The notes under the pieces are model-generated. The model was not told the origin of the DNA. It did no database searches and was given only the letters and a program-made list of their open reading frames with translations. A stretch of 64,000 nucleotides of DNA from Aspidiotus rigidus (taxonomy: Eukaryota > Arthropoda > Insecta > Hemiptera > Diaspididae). Numbering within the stretch: the stretch's first letter is position 1; each line of letters opens with the position of its first letter. The stretch covers positions 1,922,001 through 1,986,000 of the forward strand of contig JAVHKY010000044.1 in the NCBI GenBank assembly GCA_035079385.1, written 5' to 3'. The position numbers and the translations under genes are program-made. Positions 11,828 through 23,454 of this stretch are shown piece after piece.

Positions 11828-12376
11828 GACCAAATGTTGGTAGGTACAAGTGTGAGAGATGTTGCAAAAAAAGTTAGAAGCACAAAGGGCATTTGTATCA
11901 ACATGTGAGAGATGATTTTGGCTTAGAGTCAAGTCACTATTGGGATGTTAACCTATGTTTGGTAGCGCTAGAATCGCCTTCCTCTCTCGCCGCACTCGCT
12001 TGAATTTCTGGGTGACGATTTTACGTTCAATGTATTCGGCCATAAGAAACGAGATTTTCAATTAGTTGTAGATGACTCAATACTTCACCATTAGAATTAC
12101 TTCTTTCAGTTATCAATTCTCTTGAAGTGTTTAAACGATTTATAGGATATAATTTTTTGATATTACGAATTGTAATAATTTAAATCGTATTTGAAAATTG
12201 CGAATTCCCCATCATGAAGCATGGTAGGTTAAAATTATCCCCCACATGTTCGAGCACGGCTACCAACTTACGCAACTTGGGTTAACATCTCAATTGTTAA
12301 TTTTTTTGTTTCTTAAAGTAAACACAAAGAAAATTTGAAAAAACATCTTACCATTATTGTTTATAAAGCTGTATGA
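11828..12376 (+). pseudogene. lola: decayed lola-type finger exon split by an insertion
   Basis: From GGTAGGTACAAGTGTGAGAG near 11837 the sequence follows the exon at 13,708 closely. It has an in-frame TAG where that exon has a Tyr/Lys codon, and the Cys of the ECG motif is replaced (GATTTTGGC). It is then interrupted at about 11,944-12,289 by an element with GATGTTAACC inverted ends. The rest of finger 2 (GTAAACACAAAGAAAATTTG ... TATGATTG) resumes at about 12,317 and reaches a TGA at 12,374-12,376. No intact acceptor in the usual position was seen. Confidence 0.75.
11944..12289. mobile_element. insertion with GATGTTAACC terminal inverted repeats
   Basis: GATGTTAACC at 11944-11953 is mirrored by GGTTAACATC at 12280-12289. 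The ~346 bases between them are absent from the related exon at 13,708, so the borders can be read from the interrupted exon. No coding capacity was seen. Class uncertain. Confidence 0.6.
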
Positions 12377-13707
12377 TTGTTTTGCTGTAGAATTAACAAT
12401 AATTTATCAATTTTTTGTGCTCATTTTCCTATTTTCAGTGAGTTAGGTACTTTACTTGATTATCTTTTGTTTCTTTCTCTTTCCCCTAAGCATTTATATC
12501 TTGTCATACAAGATGCACACTGCTTTCATTTTCTCATTTGCTACCCAGAACATCTATAATGAACAATGAATATTTGCTGTTTCAAAATCTGCATCAAAAT
12601 ATTAGAAAACTAAACTCAAGTGGTAATTAGAGGGGAAGCATTTTATATTATGTTTAGAGGAAAAAATGTTGATCAACTTTTTTTTCTGCAAGTGATATCA
12701 GATTTCTTAGATTAGTTTGCCATTTGGTTCGGATTGGCTGATTTTATTTTAAACTAGTTTATGTCTGAGTTTGTGTGTATCACTCTTCAAACTCTTGGAG
12801 TGTAGAAAATGTGAATTTGTATGCTCTTCTTCTGTATCTTAAGGAAATTTGGATTGATAAAGACTAAAGCTGTAATTGGTAGCCTTCTAACCTTGGTTAT
12901 TATTGGAAGAACTTGTTGTTACCCGAATCAATGCGTTTTTTAATTTTACGGTCATCCATCATAGAGAAATATACTCACAGAGAGTAACAAAACAATTACA
13001 AGAACCGCACAATAACCGAGCGCTTTCGACTAAACAGTCATTCTCACGGTATAGAAAGGATTGTTTTGTTACTCTCTGTGAGTATATTTCTCTATTGTTG
13101 TTACCCGTTAGTCAAACTTTCTTTTCTATCTATTGCTCATGTTTTACTCACAATTGTATGCATTTCTATAAATGAACCACATCCAATGGTCTTGAATGAA
13201 TTTATAATGAAAATTATATGTGTGAAAAATTTTGTTTTGGGTGCCTAATTGTAAGTGCCACTTTCATATCTTGCCAATTTGATAAAATCAAACAAATTCA
13301 TTTAGTATTTTTGAGACATCTAAACAATTAATTTGTTTTTTATTGAAAAATCTAGCCTATGGAAATTTGTTATAGTGAAAACTCAAATTTCAAATTGATC
13401 ATATCTATCTATCTTTCATTCTTCCTCAATAATTTGCAAAATATACAATCACCAGAATAATTTTGCAACTAAAATTGTTTGGGCATATTTTTTAATTGAT
13501 TTCATTTTTGATGATTGTATTTGTTTTTGTTGTAATTATTAAACTGATTTACCTAGTATCTCATAAATTCAGATGCTAAAACTATATAATACATAAAAAC
13601 AATGATTTCACGCCTATAACTTATACATATTCTATGTCCCAGTTTTCTGTGCAAGCTATTATTCATTTTCTTCTTCATGTATAATTGTATTTCTCAATTA
13701 TTTTCAG
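12377..13707. other. intron with one foldback element
   Basis: Apart from the inverted repeat at 12,962-13,094, only AT-rich intron is seen. The last 20 bases form the acceptor of the next exon. Confidence 0.4.
12962..13094. mobile_element. foldback element with 34-bp perfect inverted repeats
   Basis: TAGAGAAATATACTCACAGA at 12962 and its continuation to ACAAAACAA are exactly mirrored at the right end (13,061-13,094). The word TTGTTGTTACCCG occurs just outside the right end and again at about 12,911, so the true element may be larger. Confidence 0.7.
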
Positions 13708-13922
13708 ATAACCTCTTCCAACTATTTTCTAGAACAACTGATGGTAGGTACAAATGTGAGAGATGTTGCAAAAAAACTTACAAGCAGAAAGGGCATTTGT
13801 ATCGACATCTGAGAGATGAATGTGGCTTAGAGCCCAGTCACCAATGTCAATTTTGTCCTTATCAAAGTAAACGCCAAGAGACTCTGAAAAAACACCTTAT
13901 TCTTGTTCATAAAATTATATGA
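13708..13922 (+). CDS. lola: lola-type alternative 3' terminal exon 8, Asp junction
   Basis: The acceptor TTATTTTCAG ends at 13707 and the exon opens G|AT, giving Asp instead of Gly; 70 codons and TGA make it the shortest intact member. Finger 1 is CERCCKKTYKQKGHLYRHLR with C at x4; finger 2 is CQFC ... H-x4-H, ending HKII. The linker DNLFQLFSRTTDG is unlike its neighbours. A second AG (TTTTCTAG, about 13,731) lies inside, but the first keeps the common phase. It is the intact sister of the relic at 11,828. Confidence 0.82.
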
Positions 13923-14257
13923 TTGTTTTGTTACAATTTGTTGTGCTCACTAATCTAATCGCATAATCCTTTGTTTCTTACATTTTGCCCTCTGTTCAAT
14001 ATTTTGAGAACAAAATAATTTTTCAAATTCTGTTGGTTTTTTATTTTCTATCAATGTATTGGCCTTTGAGAAATGTTCTCTATGCTTCAAACCAAGAAGA
14101 GCCTCCATTGCTTTCAGACTCTTATAAGAAGTAAGTTGCAAGTAGAGAGTGTTTTTTCATTGGTGCTGTGCATACAGTATTAGCGTTAGATCTTTATGAC
14201 TATAAACTGAGCGGATGATTGTGATCTTCTATAGTAATTGTGGTCACTTATTTGCAG
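13923..14257. other. short 3' UTR and intron
   Basis: Only 335 bases separate this exon from the next; no AATAAA is obvious. A minus-strand frame at 13,950-14,141 has no features. Confidence 0.4.
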
Positions 14258-14496
14258 GTTTTAGGATGAATTACTCTGAGATGATGTCAGTTACAGAAGA
14301 TGGTCGATACAAATGTGAAAGGTGCTGCAAAACTACTTATAAATACAAGTACAACTTATATGCCCATTTAAGGGAAGCGTGTGGTGTTGAACCCAGTCAT
14401 CAGTGCCATATTTGTGATTTCCAGACTAAACGCAAGAGGAATTTGAAAGCGCATATTCTTGTTCATGAAAAGTTCTTACAACAATTTGTAGAATAG
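14258..14496 (+). CDS. lola: lola-type alternative 3' terminal exon 9, H-x3-H second finger
   Basis: The acceptor TTATTTGCAG ends at 14257, G|GT; 78 codons follow. The linker is FRMNYSEMMSVTEDG. Finger 1 is CERCCKTTYKYKYNLYAHLR with EAC in place of EEC but the ligand Cys kept. Finger 2 is CHIC ... AHILVHE, i.e. H-x3-H where siblings have H-x4-H, and the tail KFLQQFVE is unique. AATAAA lies at 14566-14571. Both spacings are compatible with the C2H2 fold. Confidence 0.87.
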
Positions 14497-15833
14497 TAAT
14501 AATTACACTGCTTTGTTATCTATATGCGTACTCTTATCCCACCTATTGTAACAAAGGTATTTTACAATAAACTTTTTCATCAATCATTTTTGTCCCCGCC
14601 TCTTCCTCTGCTACAAGTGAAAATTTTTTTCAATCTGAGGGAATTACAAAAAATGAAATTAAAAATCGAGGCTATAAGTTTGAGGCATTGCTGTTTCTAA
14701 TAATTTTTGTGCAGGAAAAGGCTGATTTTATTTTTACTCTTTGTGACGTATGAATTTCAATTTCTCTGGAAAAAATCCTGGAAAAAAAGAGTAGATTGGA
14801 TTTGAATTCTCATCTTTTAAAAAATTAGTATCTCTTTCTTTGTATGAGTTACTGCCAATTTTAAGAAATTGAACCCCTTAATATTTTGTTTGATTTGTTT
14901 CTCATTGTGATTACTTTTTCATTAAAATATCGAAATATGTTATGGTTCATTTTATTCACTTATTTTTTACAGTGGATGAGATTTTAATTATGAGAAAAAA
15001 ATATTGGGCCTTGAAGTTTGAGAAAAGTATGAATTTGGAGGTAGCTAAAACCAAATTTGTGAGCTGTGAGTTGTCTGATAGAAAGATTTGGCTACTATTC
15101 AATGACGCCGAGGAAGTTTCATAAATCGTAGCGGAATGATGACCAATACTAAAAATAAGAGTTTGAACGTAGTGAAATATGCACCTCCCAAAAAAAAAGA
15201 AAAAGCGGAGAAGGAAAAAATCATATGAATAAAAAATGTCTCACAGAGTTATAATGAGATTTATTTTGAACTCATCTATTCACAGAGCAAGGTAAAACTG
15301 GTCTTCTTTGGCTGCCTCTGTTTCCTCTTTTGGCCGAGTAGAATATTGTTTCTCTCGAGCCAAACAGTGACCAACTTGAACCAAATAAACAGTGGACATG
15401 TTTACAGGGGAGGGGGGGAGGGGGTTCTCAAGCACCTTCAAAAACTCTTATAGAATCATCCATTGAGGTTCTATAATTTTGTATTCTACAATGAATGGAA
15501 ATGAAATTATAACCGAGTATCAACATTCTCAATAATGAAACCTAATTGCCGGGGAGAATGTTTCTGTGAAGACATAGAGGAGAAGCAGACGTGGTCGTCG
15601 GTAACATTTAGTGATTATTTTCCGGAACGATATACCTTCTGTATCTTAAGTTGATTGAGTAGCTTGTGAACAGTTTTGCTGAAGAATTTATGATGAAGAA
15701 TGAATTTGTTGTGGTGGAAAGAAGAACGGCTTACTATAAACTAATTAAATAAAAATGGTTCCAAAATATCATCCTCATTTCTCGTCATATAGATACAGTC
15801 CCAGATATTTTAATTGAATATTTTCTATTCTAG
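14497..15833. other. 3' UTR then intron
   Basis: The 3' UTR runs to about 14,590. A G run (GGGGAGGGGGGGAGGGGG) lies near 15,408-15,424. No finger relic or other gene was found. Confidence 0.4.
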
Positions 15834-16087
15834 GTTTTCGACCCAGAATTAATCCCGATATATGCGAATTGAATGAATTAATCTCAGAAACACCAGATGG
15901 TCGATTCAGATGTGAACGATGTTGCAAGGCAACTTACAAACATAGACGTAATTTGTATTCGCATTTGAGACAGGAGTGTGGTGTAGTTCCCAGTCATCAA
16001 TGTCATATTTGTGATTATCAAACTAAACGGAAGAGAGACCTAAAAAAGCACGTTCTTGCAGTACATAAAACAATTATTGATTTATGA
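15834..16087 (+). CDS. lola: lola-type alternative 3' terminal exon 10, long linker
   Basis: The acceptor TTTTCTATTCTAG ends at 15833, G|GT; 83 codons and TGA follow. The linker FRPRINPDICELNELISET is the longest of the intact set, with PDGRFRC leading into finger 1 (CERCCKATYKHRR ... SHLRQEC). Finger 2 is CHIC ... H-x4-H, ending HKTIIDL. The fingers most resemble the exons at 14,258 and 17,835. No close AATAAA was seen. Confidence 0.87.
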
Positions 16088-17834
16088 TATTAGATTTTTG
16101 TGATCAAGTTGAAATGTATAGTTCTATTCTTATACAGGTACTGTTCATACATCTTCATATCTTTGTTTCTGTAAATCACTGTAGTGAGGAATGGAGGTTG
16201 ACTGACCATAAGGTGTCAACACTTTACAGAAATGTGTGGGTAGAGCAGGATGCAGAGAACACAAACTTGGGGGCAGATCAGGAAAAAGAGACCCTTTCAC
16301 TTGTTTTGGTCTCATCAGATAGAAAATTACAAGAAGAACAAATTGAGTTGTCTTCAATTTTTCATAAAATTTGACCGTTTGTGAGATGAATTGATAATTC
16401 CGAAAAACGCCCCTAAGAACCTGTACCATTTTGCCCCCAAGTTGATAAGAACGCCAGAAAAGGACTTTAGAGAAAAAATCCGTTCTACCAACTCTAGTTG
16501 TTTCTATGGGTCATTTTTAGTTCAAAGTTTTTTGTGTTTTGAACTGGATATCAATAAGTCATTAACCTTAGAATTTACAATTTTTTCTAAATAGTATCGG
16601 TTTCACTTTTGTCTGAAAACTTTTGGAACAATGGATTCATTGTCATTTTTACACTTGTTATATCATTATTTTGAATTATGATGTTGTAAAACAAATGATA
16701 GGTGGAGAACCACTTTTTTTCCACAATATACTATGATAACAAAATAATATTCTTTTTTTCTTTCCCAATGCATACTGCTTAGTTACAACATGTAACTTCA
16801 AGTTATCAAGCTAAAGAAAGAAGAAACAGGACAGCTGATTCATAATTCCAATATCATTTGGTAGTTTTGCTAGTTGTTAGGAAAGGTATGATTATACGCA
16901 GCAGTAGAAAGAAATAGCTATGTGTTTGATATGAAGCAAAAAATCTTTGATTTCTCATTTGAATATTCAAATATCTTTGGCTATCATGTATGAACTTTTC
17001 CTTGTACAATACTCATAAATCTGGTACAAACCACGGTGATTTGCTAATTTGGTTATTAGGTAACCTTTGTTTTTTTTTTTCAACAAGGAAAAACTTACAT
17101 CAATATTTGAGTATGCGGATCAAGGTGTAAAAGCTCTTCCAATAATGAGTTTATTTCTCATTTTGAGGGCAAATGTAACATACACAAATCTGGATAAAAA
17201 ATGTGGAAAATTATCCCAATATTTTTTGATACCCAACTCACGCCTTGGGCGCAATCATTTCGCAATTGTCACACTGTGACTTGAATTTATAAAAATACTG
17301 CCGCCTGTAAATTTTCTGCAGAACTTTTTTCTGTACAAAAACTGATGAGTGTCATAACCTCTGTCTTGCAAGCAAAATCACCAACTGAGTGAAAATTGCT
17401 TGGATATAATTTCTAAAAAATTATGAACAGTCAAATACATATACGTCTTCAAGTGCCAGAAATTCTTGTTTCAATATGAATCCCTTCCAGACTCACTCTT
17501 ATTTAGCTGACTTCAATCTATTTGGATTTACTCAAGGTATTGATAATCTCTGAAATTGATGAGACTTGCGGAATAATAGTCAAGTGTTCACATGTTGCAT
17601 TACAACTCTGAGCCTCAATAAGAAGAATATTAGGTCTCTTTATCTTTGGTGCCCATATTCACTGATTTCTTTTACTTCTTTTTTTTTTTGATAACCATCA
17701 TGTTTCTTTATTTTGAAAATACTCTTGTATCATAACGTATATTATTTATGGTTGTTACATGAAATATGATTTTGAAAGTCTGGTACCTGTCATTTGTTTA
17801 TATTCTCTGTTCAAGTATCTGTATTTTCTTCCAG
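16088..17834. other. 3' UTR and intron, nothing recognised
   Basis: Three short overlapping frames at 16,084-16,594 have no domain features and unremarkable composition. A T run lies near 17,070. Confidence 0.4.
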
Positions 17835-18067
17835 GTCACAAAATCAACTACTCAAAATTGATTTCATTAACTACTGATGGTAGATACAAGTGTGAGAGGT
17901 GTGGTAAGGTAACTTATAAGTATAAGGAAACATTATATACACATTTAAGAGAAGAATGTGGAATTGTTCCAAGTCATTGTTGTCAATTTTGTAATTATCG
18001 AGCAAAACGTAAAGGAACCTTAAAACAACACATTATTGCAGTCCACAAGACTATTGTTGATTTGTAA
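17835..18067 (+). CDS. lola: lola-type alternative 3' terminal exon 11
   Basis: The acceptor TTTTCTTCCAG ends at 17834, G|GT; 76 codons and TAA follow. The linker is HKINYSKLISLTTDG. Finger 1 is CERCGKVTYKYKETLYTHLR with C at x4; finger 2 is CQFC ... QHIIAVH (x4), ending KTIVDL. AATAAA lies at 18212-18217. It shares the YRAKRK / LKQHI core with the exon at 20,959. The upstream open frame to 17,759 is intron. Confidence 0.88.
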
Positions 18068-18762
18068 TTTCACACTGTGATTAAAACAAGGAAAATCAGC
18101 AACTTTAACAAACAATTGTTTGTAACAAGAATGGTACTATAAAGTATTTGATTCCTAACAATTGAAATTTGTGAGTTGAACTTGATTCTGAAAGTTACAA
18201 CTTCTGATACAAATAAACTGAAATACAGAATAAATTCTAATTTTCTTTTTTTGCAGTACGACAAATGGTGAAATTAAAATAATTGGTGTAATTTATTTCT
18301 TCAAATTACTTAATTTCTTTAAATTTTTAAATTTATCATTTTGTGAACAATGAGAAAGTTGACAACGGTCTGCTTCACAATACATAATATTTTGTATACT
18401 CTTTACCCACCAATACAAGATCTCAGAACTCTCACTATTACATTGTAGTATTCAGCAATTATTTAGATGTCAAATCAATACTGCGATGAATTTGCACTCT
18501 ATAACATTAGACTTTTATCTTTCTTGTTTCAAAACTTCTTGTGTATTATTTGTAAATTGATGGTATTATACTAGCCTTTTTGATGACCCCCATTACAGTG
18601 TTAAGAAAAATTCTGAGAAATCGGTCGAGTATCATTTGAATGTGCAAGTACAAAAAGTGAAATTAATTTACGCGTGAATTCAAAAATCAATTTTGTATGG
18701 TTGAGATGTTCTAACAATAGCTAAGTATAGGTAAATGTTAACAAAGTGTTGTTTTCTTGTAG
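18068..18762. other. 3' UTR and intron
   Basis: The 3' UTR runs to about 18,235. The rest is AT-rich with no coding signal. Confidence 0.4.
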
Positions 18763-18989
18763 GTTTCAAGCAAAAAAATTCTGAATTGATAATAGAAACT
18801 TGTGATGGTAGATACAAATGTGGACAATGTTTTAAAGCGACATACAAGTATAAATATTCTTTAAATGCTCATTTGAAGTATGAATGTGGTGTACCTCCAA
18901 ATTATCAGTGCAGTTTATGTACCTACAAAGCAAAACGCAGAACAAATTTGCGATCCCACATAATAACTGTTCACAAAATAATTGTGTAG
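18763..18989 (+). CDS. lola: lola-type alternative 3' terminal exon 12
   Basis: The acceptor TTTTCTTGTAG ends at 18762, G|GT; 74 codons and TAG follow. The linker is FKQKNSELIIETCDG, shorter than most. Finger 1 is CGQCFKATYKYKYSLNAHLK with C at x4, of the GQCFKA type shared with the exon at 23,228. Finger 2 is CSLC ... H-x4-H, ending HKIIV. AATAAA lies at 19151-19156 after a T run. Confidence 0.87.
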
Positions 18990-20958
18990 CTTATGTCGTT
19001 CTTCCTCTCTTTTTTCTCTTGTAATTGTTGAAACAATGTTTTCATTTTTTTTTTTTCGTTTTCGTTGTTAAATTTGCCTTTTGTCATAATATTATCAATA
19101 CATTTGGCACATCTGGTCTAAATTTTTGATTTTTTTTTTTTTTTTTGTGAAATAAAGACATACATTGAAAAATGTTTTCTTATCAATTGAAACCAATTTA
19201 TATAATTGATAGGTGAACTTAATTGTTTTTTGTTATGAGCAAATCATAATTTTTATAATTATTTGATGTTCGATTGCTGTAATAAATAAATATACAAGAA
19301 AACTATCGTTTTGTGCTATAAGCTGAAGAGTTTTGACTATAGGAACAGTTTGTAGAGATGCGCTGTAATTTGGAAAATAGGAAAAAACTGAAAAAACAAC
19401 AACCTTTTAACACTTACGCGTTATTTTCAGATAGAAAATTAGGACTGAATTGAATTAAAGTAGAAAAGTGCAGGGGAATATAAAAAACAAATTATGGGTG
19501 ATGTTGGATAATTGGTTTGTATAAATATGGACTAATTTTCTAAAATTTTTATCACTTTGCTCAGCCGTATTGATCCGATGCTAATATATTTTTTTTCAAG
19601 TCCATCTCTCGCCCTACCTTGAAACATTTCAAAGATTCAATCTGAGACCGTCATCTACAATAGAGGCCAAAGCAGTGGCATTAATATACTTGAGGTTTTT
19701 GATATTATCAGGGAATTTGTACAAGGGGGTTGGGAGGGGAAAGAGGGTATTTGAGAAATTTGCCGTGCGCCGTAAGTTCCTTTTTTTATCGTACACTATG
19801 GCTCAAAAGTCAACATTTTTCCAAATCCTCTTATCAAATTTTCCAGATCCCTTTCCTATTACAGAATTATTATAGCTCGGGAGTCAACATTTTTCTAAGT
19901 CCTTCGCCGTGTCCAACCTTTGAGCTATGTATGATGGGAGGGGCGCTTGGACCATTTTTGTTTTGGTTGGACATCATGCGGCGCACGGCAAATTTTCCAA
20001 AAGAAACGCCCCCCAAAGAATAGGTTCTCTGTTGAAATTTCGGCTTTTGAGCCATAATAGTTATGTGAAAGGGCGAGGATTTGAATGAAAATGTTGACTT
20101 TTCAGTCATAATATATGATTGGGAAGGAACTTCGAAAAATCTTGACTAATTTTGACTTTCGAGCCATTCATGATTGGGGGAAGACTTATAACAATTTTGA
20201 CTCTCGATTCATGATATATAATAGAAGGGGGCTGAAATGTTAGAAAAGGGAAATTACATAAAATATGAGAAAAAAAAAAAATTATACATAAAGTCACGAT
20301 TATAATTCACAAATTCACAAGTACAGGGAACAATTTTGACTCGACTGTCATTTTTGAACTAACAATAATTATATCAAAAAATTAGATAAAGGTAGAGTTG
20401 TAATACAATGATATACTCGTATTAATAAAGTGTCTACATGAAAAAATTAGTCAGCGCCTCGGTGGTTACCGTAAATTGCATCAGCGAGTATGCATTGTGG
20501 AATATCTTTGTTTACTGTTGTGAAGTTTTCATCGAAAATGGCCTTCTCTATTTCGAGAGTCTCCAGTGTAATGCAATGCATTTCCTAAAACTTCTCCTCT
20601 TGATGTACGAGACGGACACCTGTTTATTAGAACGCATTAATGTTATAGGAAAGGGACTTGGAAAAATTTTCAGGTATACTCCACGATGCAAATACAAGGG
20701 ACTGAGAGAAATTCAAGAATTTCTAAAAGAACAGGTTTCCTGTGTTCCTTGTTCAACTTTGTTAAGGTAGCCGTCATTTTGTTTTCATGTTAGGAATTTA
20801 CTTTATTTCAAGTTTCTAAAATGGGATAGTTCAAAAGCGTGTTCTTCACTCTTTCCTATCATCCTCCTCCAAAGCATCTTTAAATTGTTGTGCTTACCAG
20901 TATGAATAATTATGTATACAAAATATTGCTTTTTGCTGATTATGAATAAATCTTACAG
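18990..20958. other. 3' UTR, then intron with an internally repetitive foldback
   Basis: The 3' UTR runs to about 19,180. The segment at 19,640-20,260 is listed as a repeat. A 110-codon open frame at 20,438-20,770 just before the next exon shows no recognised domain and is treated as chance. Confidence 0.4.
19640..20260. repeat. foldback segment built of diverged ~60-base units
   Basis: The left half has units of the form GCTCAAAAGTCAACATTTTT followed by C-rich CCTTTCCC-like words (near 19,801 and 19,873). The right half has the mirror form, GAAAGGG then AAAATGTTGACTTTTCAGTC (near 20,066-20,110 and again at 20,150 and 20,200). The symmetry centre is near 19,960. A related single unit occurs near 38,715-38,760. 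Probably a decayed transposon terminus array. Confidence 0.5.
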
Positions 20959-21191
20959 GTCAGAGAGAATTCTATTTTCAGAAGATTTCAGTCACAATTG
21001 ATGGCAGATATAAATGTGAGCAGTGTTGTAAAGTTATTTACAAACATAGGCAGCATATATATAGACATTTAAGAGAAGAATGCGGTAAAGCACCTAGTCA
21101 TCAGTGTCATGTATGTAATTATCGAGCAAAACGCAAGGAAACGTTGAAACAACACATTGTTTCAGTTCACAAAATGATAGCAGACTTATAG
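20959..21191 (+). CDS. lola: lola-type alternative 3' terminal exon 13 (no internal ATG)
   Basis: The acceptor AATCTTACAG ends at 20958, G|GT; 76 codons and TAG follow. Simple ORF calling misses it because it has no early start codon. The linker is QREFYFQKISVTIDG. Finger 1 is CEQCCKVIYKHRQHIYRHLR with C at x4; the linker between fingers is GKAPSHQ. Finger 2 is CHVC ... QHIVSVH (x4), ending KMIADL. AATAAA lies at 21419-21424. The acceptor's pyrimidine tract is weak compared with its siblings. Confidence 0.85.
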
Positions 21192-22022
21192 TAATGATTG
21201 TACTTATGTGTATAAATTGATTCAACGCTTCTGTCTAAATCATATGAATGAAACTTCTTTAATCCTTAAGATTGTTAGATCTCATCTATTTCTGTGATTA
21301 GATCAAATTCAGGATTCTGAAAAAATGAATCTGGCTAACGTGGCTTATTACAGTTTTGTTCTGAGTATACATTTTATTTGAGGCATTGTTCTGGTTGATG
21401 TTTGTTTCATGTATTATGAATAAATGGAAAACATTGTTGTTTCATTGATTATTTTTCTTATTTTTTCATTATTCAAATTTCTCCATAATGTGTTCAACCC
21501 CAAACCCACTTCCCTCACACATCCAGATTTGCAAAACTTGTAGGATAAAGATGGATTGAAAATAGAAATAATTTGATCATTAAAAATTGCTCAGACTAAG
21601 GAAATACAAAAGAAATTGAAAACTTTTATCTGGAATGCATTTTCAAGATGGCAAATTTCTAGGATGGAATAAATTGTGCAGAAGTACGTTTCATCTTCTT
21701 CTTGTTCCTCTCTTCCAATGGGTTTTTACGGTAAGTCTCCAAGTGGCTACAAGTTGTCAGTGCAACTTTCAGTTGTTTGTGTTCCTTTTCCTTTATTCCT
21801 CCTCTTATTTTTCTCTCATTCTGGTTGGTAACCCTAATCAAATCTTACTTCTTCCAATGTCCCTGAGTTTTGAATTCATCTCAGGCAAAACTGTTCATTA
21901 TCCAGGGACTCCCATCAAGTGATGAAGATATTTCATGCAAATAGAAGAACCATTATGCTGAGCAAGCGGCAATGTCAGTTTTAGTTAATATTGTACTCAA
22001 TTAATATCATCTTAATTTATAG
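21192..22022. other. 3' UTR and intron
   Basis: The 3' UTR runs to about 21,440. A 95-codon frame at 21,635-21,922 has no features of a known family and is crossed by a minus-strand frame of similar length; treated as chance. Confidence 0.4.
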
Positions 22023-22255
22023 GGACGCAGAATAACTACTCGCTGTCAACAATGATGTCAGAGACTGCTGATGGAAGACACCAATGTGAACGATGTGGTA
22101 TAGCAACTTATAAGCACAAGCGCAATCTCTATAGACATTTAAAATACGAGTGTGGTGTTATTGCTAATCACCATTGCAATTTATGTAATTATCGAGCCAA
22201 ACAGAAAGGTCACTTGCAAACCCATATTATTCTGGTTCACAAAAGAGTTCTATAA
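22023..22255 (+). CDS. lola: lola-type alternative 3' terminal exon 14
   Basis: The acceptor TTAATTTATAG ends at 22022 and opens G|GG (Gly); 76 codons and TAA follow. The linker is TQNNYSLSTMMSETADGRHQC. Finger 1 is CERCGIATYKHKRNLYRHLK with C at x4; finger 2 is CNLC ... H-x4-H, ending HKRVL. AATAAA lies at 22315-22320. It is the sister of the exon at 3,206: both carry the GG junction, the MMSET word and YRAKQKG. Confidence 0.88.
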
Positions 22256-23227
22256 TTTGATTGTACTTACCTATATCTTCCATTAAGTGAATTATGTTGA
22301 TGAAAATGAAAAGAAATAAAACTGTTGTGAAATGAAACGGAAGAGTGAATAAATGCCTCGAGTTATAGAGAAGACTGAATGACATTTTCTATGACGGTAC
22401 TATCTTCTGCAGTTGCTCTGAAATTGAAGCCCATTTTTTTTTTCTTTTTTCATGGAAGCATGGAAACCTGAATCTGCGAGACCTTTTTTCTTCTTGGAGA
22501 AAGTGGGCATCATGTATTTGTAGCGGGAGCCTATGCAAAAGTACCTTTTTCATAACATTGTGACAACGGGAAATGAGTTGGAAGTAGAATGGACTTCATC
22601 CTCTGTTTGGAAATCCTTCTATACTTCCTCTGAATTTCAAAGTTTTTTCTGTACGTTTTTATTGTTCCTATTTCTTAAGTAAAATTCAACAATTAGATTA
22701 ATTGGAACCTGATGTAAATAATTTTTCTGTTTGTGTTCACAAAATAAGATTTCATTGATCAATATGAAAACTTTGCGCTTATATTTTTTGTGACAGCCCG
22801 ACACTATTCATTCATAATAAAACGAACAAGTGGGGAATTGAAAAAACTTTGAGCCAATTATGATGAAAGCATTAATGAGTTAGGTGTAGTTCTGTTCAAT
22901 TTTTAATTTTTACATATCTTGGGATACTTTTCCAAATATTTAGCAAGTAGGGTGGAGAATTGTTTTTTTTTTTTTATTCTTTGCTTCATTTGCTTCCAGC
23001 TCATTCTGTCAGCACAATGGTAGTCATTACTCAATTTTCCATTTTGTTGCATGCTATACTATTCAGCCTTCGCGGTCCTTTGTATTTTAGATGTTTTGCC
23101 ACAGAAAATATTAGTGAAACTGTTTTTTTTTTTTTACAGTAGTAGCGAAACGATGGCAAAAGAATTTTCTCATCATCACGTTACATAATTATATCACATG
23201 AATATATATTATATTGTTCTTCAACAG
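22256..23227. other. 3' UTR and intron
   Basis: The 3' UTR runs to about 22,335. T runs lie at 22,436, 22,960 and 23,122. No gene seen. Confidence 0.4.
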
Positions 23228-23454
23228 GTCCAAAAAGAAATTACTCTAAAATGATTCTGGAAACAGTTGATGGTAGATATCAATGTGGACAATGTTTTAA
23301 AGCAATTTATAAGAATAGACGAAGTGTGTACACTCATTTGAAGGATGAATGTGGTGTACCACCTAGTCATCAATGTCACCTGTGTCACTATCGAGCTAAA
23401 CAAAGAGGGAGTGTGAAGAGACATCTTATCAGTGTACATCGAAATATTGTATAG
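23228..23454 (+). CDS. lola: lola-type alternative 3' terminal exon 15
   Basis: The acceptor GTTCTTCAACAG ends at 23227, G|GT; 74 codons and TAG follow. The linker is PKRNYSKMILETVDG. Finger 1 is CGQCFKAIYKNRRSVYTHLK with C at x4; finger 2 is CHLC ... RHLISVH (x4), ending RNIV. AATAAA lies at 23568-23573. It pairs with the exon at 24,036 (MILET, THLKDECGV). The minus-strand frame over it is a shadow. Confidence 0.88.

Noticed and set aside
13720..13733. Alternative acceptor TTTTCTAG inside exon 8
   Set aside because: The upstream TTTTCAG keeps the phase shared by all exons and gives a normal lead-in; the inner site was not used for the call.
20438..20770. 110-codon plus-strand frame
   Set aside because: Longest non-finger frame in the proximal array, but no recognised domain, no clear splice or poly(A) context and no sibling. 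It lies in the intron before exon 13.
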